From positions 763,481-827,480 of the forward strand of contig CM041203.1 in assembly GCA_023078555.1 (NCBI GenBank): a stretch of 64,000 nucleotides of DNA, given 5' to 3'. Within the stretch, counting starts at the first letter, position 1. Every line of letters starts with the position of its first letter. Below are positions 55,961-64,000 of the stretch, one piece after another. Both the position numbers and the translations under genes were made by a program. The notes beneath the pieces were generated by a model. That model ran no database searches. It saw only the letters and a list, made by a program, of their open reading frames with translations, and was not told the DNA's origin. Origin of the DNA: Ulva prolifera (taxonomy: Eukaryota; Chlorophyta; Ulvophyceae; Ulvales; Ulvaceae).

Positions 55961-57200
55961 CTCCTCTGCTGCTGCTGCTGCATAGATGTAACTGCATGCC
56001 TCTGGTCTGGCCGCAGACTCTCGGAATCGAGATTGCAAGGCTTGCGCACCGCGGTACCTCTGCCACATGCTACTCTCGAATGTCCTGCCTTTGTCAACAC
56101 CTGCGGCGAAGCGTGAGAGAGACGTCGTTTGTGGAGCTGGCATTTCCGCAGTGCACGGGCTGGATTCGACGCAAGACAGTGCCCGAGCCAACCTCGATGG
56201 CGACGACAATGTCAATGCGCGCCATGCGCAAGCGTGAGACCTTCTCGGCGAAGGTACCACCGTGCATATGAAAGTGTCGAGTATTTATTACACGGGCAAA
56301 GTCCGAGAGGCAGGCACCATCCTCGAGCATGCACTTCCTTACCGCAGGGAGCTGCATTCGCGGTGTCCGGATGTCGCCGTGCCAAGCTGTACAAGCGCAG
56401 AGTGGTGGACCTCGGAGTTTTCGTATGTATACACATTATACATCTTCGCAGAGCTCTTGGAAATCAACTTGGACTGTGAATTGCGCACAGGCGCTGTTAT
56501 GTGTACAAACACGGTACTGGTGTATATACAGCCAGTACCTGCACGGACCTATTGTGCTCCTATGATGCATTAAGTAGTTCCGTGGTAGCTTTCGCGGTCA
56601 GTTCCGGATGTGCTGCGAATTGCAAGCAGGTAGCAGAGATCCACCAAGTGTCTACCGGTGCACGTTCGTTGTACAGTCCCCTTGCAGGAGTGCGCTACAG
56701 CACTGCAGCCACCTGCTCGCCATCGGCAGTGAAGCACGTGCTCAAACGGCTGCTCGTGATGCTACGGCAAGAGAGCTGCAGCCTTCAGGGATTCACCGGG
56801 AAACGGCTGCAAGGTTGGCCAACAGGCTTGCATGTGTACGCTGATTGTGGCCAAGTGAAGTCTCGGTGAAAGATCACTTTTCTCACCGGGCTGCGCCCGA
56901 TGTTTTTCCACAAACACAAGAAAAGGGGGACCCGGTCGTGTGCTGAATATCTTGGGGGAGAGGGGGGTACTAATACTTTCATGCCCGCAAGTTTGGGAAG
57001 CCGTCACAAGCACCATCATGCATGTTCAATGCAGCATTACAGCTCCTACATCTTGAAGCCAGAACCCCCCTGCTCATGTTGTACCTGGCAGCAGCTGGAC
57101 AGGGCCACGCCTGCATGCTGTGTGTTTGGCATGCATGTGTGGATGTGTGCATGTTTGTGGCAGTGAATTTGTGCATGTGTGCGGGAGTAGGCAAATGGAG
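55961..57200. other. Spacer between the kinase pair, left part
   Basis: A minus frame at 56094-56357 (HMHGGTFAEKVSRLRMARID) reads somewhat like coding sequence but ends without a domain. Nothing else supportable. Confidence 0.35.
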
Positions 57201-57474
57201 TGTAAAATAAAGAAAATCTGAATTTACTGAGCCGTACCCGATTGGACATTGACAACTTCGAATTAACGGGTCCACATATGCCGAAGGGGTAAACCACCTG
57301 GAAACCCCCCTCAGACGACCGTGCGCAACTCACAGGGCCTCCTCCTGCGCTAAGCGAGGTGGTCACGTACGGCCGTTTCGATTCCCCAAAGCGCACGCAG
57401 AATCGAACCCACGACCTCCTGAAACGGAGGAAGTAGCTTTTAATCTAATTTAACCGGCCTTAACCCATTGGACC
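57201..57474 (-). repeat. tRNA-derived SINE, copy 2
   Basis: Inverted relative to copy 1 and about 90% alike by eye. Same head with box B GGTTCGATTCT, same middle, and a degenerate TTTCTTTATTTTAC tail in place of regular TTTAC units. The A-box region has an extra gttaaattag. Confidence 0.85.
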
Positions 57475-57529
57475 CAGTGTTGTGCTCAGTGTTGTGCTCA
57501 TGTCGTGTCGGTGAGGTGCTGTGTCTAGG

Positions 57530-57640
57530 CTCTGTTCTGCTGCGTGGAGTGGTGGCGGCACGGGTACACGGTATTCCTCTTCCCTGGCTTTGCATGTTCC
57601 CTGCGGTGCTAGCTGCCTCTCCGACTCTTTCCTGGTAGCA
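57530..57640 (+). repeat. G/T-rich dispersed repeat, diverged 3' fragment
   Basis: Contains ctgctgcgtgga, cctgcggtgctagctgcc and TTTCCTGGTAGCA, aligned with ttgctgcgtgg, gcggtgctacctgcc and TGTCCTTGTAACA of the 38.3-kb copy. Confidence 0.4.
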
Positions 57641-58161
57641 ATGAGCAAAACGCGCACCCCCTGGTCCGGCGAGACCGGGACCACATGCCCTGCATCATCA
57701 TGCAGTCCCTGATCACACAGAAGCACAGGCCTCCACTTCCAACCAACCTCAAAATCACCTCGCGGCAATGTCACAGACAGCAAGTGCATCGCGCTCGGCA
57801 CAAGCACCCCCTTGGGGTTGTGCCAGCTCACACTCGTGAATCCTCCCGGCTAGTCGACATACCACACAGCCGCCGAGTCCATGTGCCCTCACGGCTTCAC
57901 AGCAAACGACACATCGGGAGGCCGCATGATCAGTCTCGTCCTTCCAGAATCGGCTCTTGCTTCCTGCTCTCCGCCGCCTCCGCTGTCGCACCCATTGCCC
58001 GCGCAAGAGCACCACTGCTTGCCGGCTCTCACCACATCCAAAACACGAGCACGGCATCCCCGCATTCTGGGTCCACTTCAATGTTGACGGCGCCGACGGT
58101 GACACCAGCCAGTGCAAAAAGTTCCCGGAATGGTATACATGCAACAGAAACCCGGCAGGGC
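57641..58161. other. 3' flank of receptor kinase 2
   Basis: Two overlapping minus frames (57460-57831 and 57755-58165) are open but show no recognisable domain. They may be untranslated sequence of the kinase gene. Confidence 0.35.
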
Positions 58162-61100
58162 TCACCCCGGGCCCTGCTCCGTGCTGGCGAGCACCCTATC
58201 GCACGCATGCACAAAATCCTGTACAAGGAGGCGGTTCGCGGGGTCGCGCTGCAGCAGCCCCAGCGTCGCTCGCTTCAGACGCCCCAGCGTCGCGAGCAGC
58301 GGGCCCGCCTGCTCGGCGTCCTCCCACGGCAGTGCCTTGCCCACGTCGCCCGCAATCTGCGCCATCACCTGCACGCGCACCGCCCACATATACAGCATGC
58401 ATTACACGGCATGCGGTTGTTGTGCAATGCAGTCGCGCGTTGACCCATACGCGCACGCCGTTTGTGTTTTGGTCGTGTCTGCGCTGTCTATGCCTTTGTT
58501 CAAAACTCAACCTGTGGGTGCGGGTCCATCGACTTGCATCAGTGCTCCGCCAGTCGGTGGCCGACCCACTTGCGTCTGCCACCATGTGTACATGCCACGT
58601 GTACATCTCATGCCGGCTCTGCCACACACAGCAGCCCAGTAGCACCACAGTGATCTTTGTCATGTTATGGGGGTGGCAGCCAGGCGGCAAGCGCACCTCA
58701 GCTTTGCCGTACGACATCATCAGCATTCTGCGGCGCCCGAACAGCTCCAGCACCATCACGCCGAGCGCCCATGCATCCAGCGCGGCGGTGGCCACAATCT
58801 CCTGCGCGCCCTCGCGGGCCGCCTGGATCACCTCTGGGGCCGCGTACCCGAGGCTGTACAGCAGGGGCGCTGTGCTGCCGATGCGCGCCGCGCAGCCAAA
58901 GTCGATCAGCGTCCACCGGTTCTCGCGCGTGAGCCACATGGTGTTGCTGGGCTTGAGGTCCCGGTGGGCGAAGCCGGCCTCGTGGAGCTTGGCGATGCAG
59001 CCAGCGACCTGCAGCACCACCTGCAGGCACAGGGGCTGGTGTCATTCTGCCGGGAACAGAAGCTGCCTCTGAAAAGTATCCTCAGACATTTGGACGTGCC
59101 AATTATCTACTAGTGTTTCAGGGGGCCCTGTGGACCAGCACAGACGCAGACGGCGGGCAGGTATGGGTTTTCATGCGAGCGCAACGCTCCTCAGACTGCG
59201 TGGATTTCATGCATGCATGCACACCATGCATGTTGCGGTCCTGTGGAACTAGAATGGCAGAGGGGGGCTGCGCAGCGGTGTGCAACCCTCTCCATGCCCA
59301 AATGAGTTATCCCTCCCTAGCCTCATGGTTCACACACCAGGTCAGGCATACTGCATGAAAATTGCACCATGCTGGCAACAATCGTATGCATGGAGGCCAT
59401 CCATAGGTCGGGCCGGGAGGGGGCCGCAGCCACCTCCTCTGCAGCTCGGGTGCTGGATTGAGGCATCCAATCTGCAGAGCCGCATGCATGGTGTGCTTTC
59501 TCGCCGCTCGTGGCAACCGTGCGGGTGCCCCGTCAATGCTGCAGCAAAGACACAGGAAAGACACGCAGACATTGCGCCAAGGCCATGGCGGGGTGCGCCA
59601 ATTGGAGCCTTCAGGTCGAAGTTGGAGGTCCGAGGTGAGAGGAAGGAGCACGGAAGCCACACCGAGTACGCCTGTGCGGGGACCGGCCTGCTGCGGGCGC
59701 AGAAGATGTCCAGAGACTCGCCCTTCTCCATGATGATATATGGCGGCAGCGGGTGGCCATGGGGGTCAAGCTGGTCCTTGTCAGCATTGCCGTGCATGGC
59801 ATGCAATTTCGGCATGAATTGCTTCAGCGGCGATTCATGAATGTACAGCCTCGCCTCCGCGTCATATATCTCCTTCGACACGTAGCACTTAATTGCCACC
59901 TCCAGGCCGTTCAACTGGTTTCGTGCGATTTGGACGATCGCCTGCCCTGCAACACCACGGCTTGAGCGTCAGCACCACGCATGCCATAGCGGCGCATGAT
60001 CTGTGGTGCGAGGGAGTGCACAGACGGCAGCTGTGGGGTTGTGGGATGACCATGCGTGCGCGTGTGAGCCAAGAGATTAAACCGTGGCAGCGGCCTTCAC
60101 ACACTTGGCGCGTCGGGGGGAGGGTCACATGCAGGGGACGGGGAAAGGGGTGGCATGCATGCTTCTCATATGCATGAAAGAGAGCCCGGAGATCGGGTGC
60201 GCATGGGCAGACAGCAGCATCTGCGTGTGTCGGGTGGCATGGGCAACCAGCAACTTGAGGCACGCACAGGAACCCCCCCCCCCCTTGGCGGTTCCATGCC
60301 ACCTGCTGTGTAATCAAAGGTGATACCAGCGCACTATGGGAGCCGACCGGAATGGTAGCGGCACACACACAGGCACCGTGCCACACGCCGCCGGCACGTA
60401 AACGATTTCCTGGAGTACACAAAGTTGCTCCTCCGGCACATGTGCGTCATGGCGTATAGCGTCATTCAAGTGCAGCATAGGCGTGTCGGAGCCCCCGGCG
60501 GATGCGCACCGCCCTGGAAGCGCTGGAGAGGCCCCTCTCCAAGCAGCTGGTACGTGCCCAGGAACGGCTTGCCCTCACTGTGCAGGTTGAGCTGGTAGTG
60601 TATGAAGTCCATGGCTTCGCCGGGGCCCGCCTTCTGCCCTGGCGGTATGCGCTGGGACATCGTCGCAAAGCTGAAGGTGCCGTTGGTGTTTGCGGTGCTG
60701 GCGGTCGAGGTTGTCCCCGTTGCGACAGACTGTACGTTTGCGGAGTGGCCGCTGCGATGCACTTCCGTCGGGGGTGCTGTCGCCCCTGCTCCCGCAGTCG
60801 CGCTGGAGGTGGGCTTTGGTGGCATGGAGGATGTGCGGGTCGTTGCCGCTTCCTGTACAACACATGTCCACCATATGCTGCATCATGGGAGGGGGAAGCT
60901 CACGTGCCCGAAACGCAGACTGCCCACCAGCGCATCTGCATACCACTGACACCGAATCTGATTGCACTGTCTGGGCCCAAGATGGTCCCTTAGAGTTTGA
61001 AATTTGGCGCAGGCATAATGCAAGGGCACAACAGGGCCGCGGCCGCACGACCTCACATGGCTCAAGCAGTGCCAACGCTATTCTCGTGGCAGGAAACCGT

Positions 61101-62215
61101 ACGTGTATCTACTTTAACTTGATGATAGATCATGAAACATGGCGTCAGTGCCTGTGCAACGGACTGCGACTGTCATTAAATCCCCGAGCTGCACCCCGGC
61201 CGAGGCGTCTTGGCGTGTGCGCACAGTGGCCACCAGTGCAGCGCGGCGTGTGCGCACAGTGGCCACCAGTGCAGCGCAGCGTGTGCCGGGCGTTGTGGCC
61301 GCGCACCTTTGAGGCGCCGAGCACCACATCTTCCCCCTGCCTCTGTGTGTGACGTCGGTGTCGCTGCCAGGCCCACAGCGCAACGGCAAGCAGCAACAGC
61401 GCGGCCACGGCCCCGACGGCAGTGCCAGCGATTACGCCGGCGCCGATGCCGTCGGGCTCGCCCCGGCAGCCTCCGCCTTCGCATCGCTGTCCGGCCGGAC
61501 ACGGCATCTCAGCGCTGCAGCCAAGCGCTCCCACATTGGGGGGGAGGGTAGGGGTCGCTGTGCCAGCTGGAGGCAGCGGCGGGGCTGGTGCGGCGGGGGC
61601 TGGTGCGGCGGGGGCCTGCCGTGGTGATTGGGATGCTGGGGACTCTGCAACCCCTGTTGGGGCTGGGGCGCGAGAAGAAGTGGCTGGGGCAAGCGGCGCC
61701 GGTCTGGGTGCTGGGACCTCCGCCGGTGGTGAGTTTGACTGCATGTCTGTCTGGGCTGGCGACATCGGCGCGGGCGTGGGTGCTGCCTGCGTGGGGTCCG
61801 CAGGGAGGGGGGCCGGGCCGGCCGGAGGTCGTGGTCTGCAGGTGGTGACCGCGAAGCATTGGCTGCCGGGGTTGCATTCCGCGATCCTGCCGCTGGGGCA
61901 TGCAGCTGCGCTGTCACAGGCCGCCGCTTCGGTGTAGTCCTCCCCACAAAAGGCGTTGGGCAGCACCGGGTCATCGGCGGCGCAGGATTCCACTGCGAAG
62001 CAGCTCCGCGGGCCCATGCATTCTGTGCCAATGCACGGCTCTGTGCACTTTCGGGAATCCTCGTAGTCATCTCCGCACCAGTTCCCGGCCTGTGCGGCCG
62101 CATTGCGCGCGTGTGACGCGGCTAGCAGGAGTCGAACCAGCACCCCCGCTGCGGCGCATGTTGGTGAAGGCTTGGGTGTGGGTCTGCCGTCTGCGGCGTG
62201 CATGCGCCGCGCCAT
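58162..62215 (-). CDS. Receptor-like protein kinase 2 with WCG cysteine-rich ectodomain
   Basis: Paralogue of the gene at 52535 with the same five-exon structure: 62215-61307, 60852-60510, 59946-59663, 59020-58697 and 58368-58162, giving 688 residues. Last three exons are identical in length to those of gene 1 (284, 324, 207 nt). Start ATG at 62215 (MARRMHAADGRPTPK) leads a signal peptide; then GNWCGDDYEDSRKCTEPCIG, AFCGEDYTEAAACDSAAACP, a longer Pro/Ala-rich stalk, LGCSAEMPCPAGQRCEGGGC, a membrane span near 260-283 and RHRRHTQRQ. The kinase has QGGGQAIVQIARNQLNGLEV, VAIK, AHRDLKPSNTMWL, LIDFGCAAR and GYAAPEVIQ. Donors are GTGCGC three times and GTGTGG. Kinase exons diverge less than the stalk. 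Introns 3 and 4 are far longer than in gene 1. Confidence 0.93.
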
Positions 62216-62269
62216 CGAGAGTCGGCGTTGATGGAGCGTCACAGGCCTAATTTGAAGTCACTCTTGAAA

Positions 62270-62560
62270 GAATGGCATGTAATTGCTTGCTCTGTGGCGT
62301 CGCTGCACCGAGGGCGCAGGGAATATGCGTCAGGTGGCCGGCGAGAAAAGGTACCAATCAGACGTACCAGCTGAGCGCCACGTAAACGCCTTCCTGGCAC
62401 GCTCACACACCACAAATTCCGCTGACTGGTGACGTTTGCAGGGCTGGTCACGACCTGCTTCCGGTCAGGTGCCGAAGGCTTCAAACATCGCCGTTGGCCA
62501 GTTCAGACGGAGCTGGACTCGCGTCCGCGGACGGTAACGCAGATCTGTCCGGGCACGTGC
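62270..62560 (-). promoter_or_regulatory. Upstream block of receptor kinase 2 conserved in its duplicate
   Basis: Counterpart of 55660-55960: tctgtggcgtcgctgcac, ccggcgagaaaaggtacca, gagctggactcgcgt and cagatctgt recur in order. See that entry. Confidence 0.45.
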
Positions 62561-62999
62561 ACAGCTATATACAGAACATGTCGAGGCTGGCTGCCTCTGA
62601 TGTTGCTGCGTGAATCCATATGCATACGCCTGACTCTGGCGCAGATTCGCAGCTGCCAGGTACGCTACGTACCGTACGTACATGCACCGCGATATCGATG
62701 CTGCGCGAGCGACCTCCTTATCGAGACCCCCCGCGGATGGGTCACAGCGTCATGCTTCGTACTTGGCGAACCGAGCATGACGGTGTCTCCGTCGGGGCCC
62801 CATGGGGGCGCCTTTGCCATGGCTGCAATCACAAGCAAGTAGTACGTTGCTCATAGCGGATGTGACGTTGCATAGTTGACAAAATGAAGGCTGTGTTGCC
62901 GTGCTATTTGCAGCGGCATGTGCTGTCTCATCTTCCAGGCTGCGAGGGGGTCAACCACTCCCGCTACATGGTGGGCCCACCTACGGCGCGCAAGATCGA

Positions 63000-63225
63000 C
63001 TGCGATTTTGGCCGCTTGGGGAAGACTTTGGCTATTGTCTATGTTGAATGGGGATTCGTAGTGTGTCATCTCACTCGGGTGGGGAAAATGGCCCATGATC
63101 GTCCATATGGCTCGTCTGGTTGGGGAAAATCGGCCTTTCGCGACGCTGGCTCCCCAACCGGCCCAGACGCTCAGTCGCCTCCCCAAACCTCCCCAAACTT
63201 TCGCAGGCGTCCCCAAACGCTTTTA
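63000..63225. repeat. Degenerate TTGGGGAA / TCCCCAA repeats in both orientations
   Basis: Forward units cttggggaag, ggtggggaaaat and gttggggaaaatc are followed by inverted units gctccccaacc, cctccccaaac (twice) and gtccccaaacg. The arms could pair into an imperfect stem. Confidence 0.6.
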
Positions 63226-63922
63226 AAATGAGCTCTTTAAAGCTCTTGTTGGTGATCGCAAAGCTGTATGTGCATTTTTTTCGTTGGTGAGGCTTCATGA
63301 AGCTGTATACGGCTGAGATTCCTGGAGGCTGGCCACACAGTGACGCACGCTATGCAATTTGAGTCGTATTACTCCCTCTAATAATGCTGGATAGGTCTGA
63401 ATCTCTGGATATCCGGCAAGGGCGTCCTACCTGCGATCTGTGTGTAGCATGGGATAGTGGCTCAAACTGAATTATACACGAGATATCAAAGCTTCACTGC
63501 CTGATCGTGATTGATCGTCACTCTCGTAGAACGTTTGATATCGGCATGGGGCGCATGAGTATCTTGATACCTGTGACAGGCCTGACAGGCCCTTGTGATG
63601 GAGCATGATCCGGAGCTTTGCAGTCCACCTGCTAGGTGTGTACTTCTCAACAAAGACGTCAGCGTAGGTATGCTTAGGTCATCTTTTGCGTAGTGTCACT
63701 GGAGACGTGTTGAGTTACTCTGGCCTGCTGTGATCATGCCTCGCCATTGTACACTAATGAATCATTTCAATAGAGCGGCGGATGCTGGATACACGGTGGA
63801 TACATCATTGATGCGCATTTGCGGTATCATTAGAGTGACATGCTGTGAAATAAGGTGTAGATGTGACGGTGCATTACAAAACATGGGCATTCCCCATTGC
63901 ACATAAAATTGAGGCAGGGTCC

Positions 63923-63964
63923 TTCAACACGCAATATTCAACACGCAATATTCAACACGCAATA
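63923..63964 (+). repeat. Three tandem 14-bp units
   Basis: TTCAACACGCAATA repeated three times exactly. Minisatellite-like; no gene nearby. Confidence 0.95.
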
Positions 63965-64000
63965 TGCTGCCAATCAATGCTGACATGTCGCCTGACCAGT

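Larger units (their letters stand above)
62561..64000. other. Gene-poor right end
   Basis: Opposing frames at 62851-63231 are made of repeated GGGGAAAA / TCCCCAAAC units and carry no domain. Beyond 63300 the sequence is AT-richer with no gene seen. Confidence 0.45.

Noticed and set aside
57460-58165. Minus frames downstream of kinase 2 as extra kinase exons
   Set aside because: The kinase frame closes with a stop at 58162 that matches kinase 1; the frames lack kinase motifs and overlap a dispersed repeat.

Overview
This window comes from the nuclear genome of a eukaryotic alga, most likely a chlorophyte-type green alga. Nearly every recognisable gene is split by short spliceosomal introns, and joining exons at GT(or GC)...AG sites restores conserved proteins with matching phase at each junction. 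Many donors read GTGCG and most acceptors read TGCAG. Several genes have TGTAA, the green-algal polyadenylation signal, shortly after the stop. A plant-type acyl-ACP thioesterase with a presequence implies a plastid. The lineage call is inference. No prokaryotic operons, rRNA genes, CRISPR arrays or virus-like elements were seen.

Layout, left to right. 0.8-21.4 kb holds housekeeping genes: mitochondrial ribosomal protein S5 (-), a SET-domain methyltransferase (+), a Ser/Pro-rich hypothetical gene (-), complete eIF4E (+), an unassigned eight-exon gene (+), acyl-ACP thioesterase (-), a Lys/Ala-rich nuclear-type protein (+) and adenylosuccinate synthetase (-). 21.8-25.0 kb is a 5'-truncated LINE with an open reverse transcriptase ORF and a C-terminal restriction-like endonuclease. 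25.4-33.6 kb has a hypothetical ORF (-), the acetyltransferase NAA50 (+) and a SNF2-family gene (-) whose ATPase motifs are all degenerate. 33.7-38.5 kb is repeat-rich: a tRNA-derived SINE, G/T-rich repeats and a 167-bp CA microsatellite. 38.6-48.1 kb carries ATG4 (-), VPS28 (+) and NAD kinase (+). 48.1-52.5 kb is sparse, with a fascin-like beta-trefoil ORF and a possible helicase fragment. 52.5-62.6 kb contains a tandem pair of receptor-like protein kinase genes (-) with cysteine-rich WCG extracellular repeats, a membrane span and an intact kinase domain. The last 1.4 kb shows no gene.

The genes form no single pathway. Themes are autophagy and membrane traffic (ATG4, VPS28), translation (eIF4E, MRPS5), chromatin (SET, SNF2-like, Lys-rich protein), plastid lipid and nucleotide metabolism (FAT, PurA, NADK) and signalling (the kinase pair). 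The least expected items are the catalytically degenerate SNF2 protein, the tandem receptor kinases, and a set of repeats that share their 3' end (GTCCTT(T)GTAAC plus a short tandem tail) with the LINE. Exon coordinates were worked out by hand from reading frames and splice phases; no similarity search was run.
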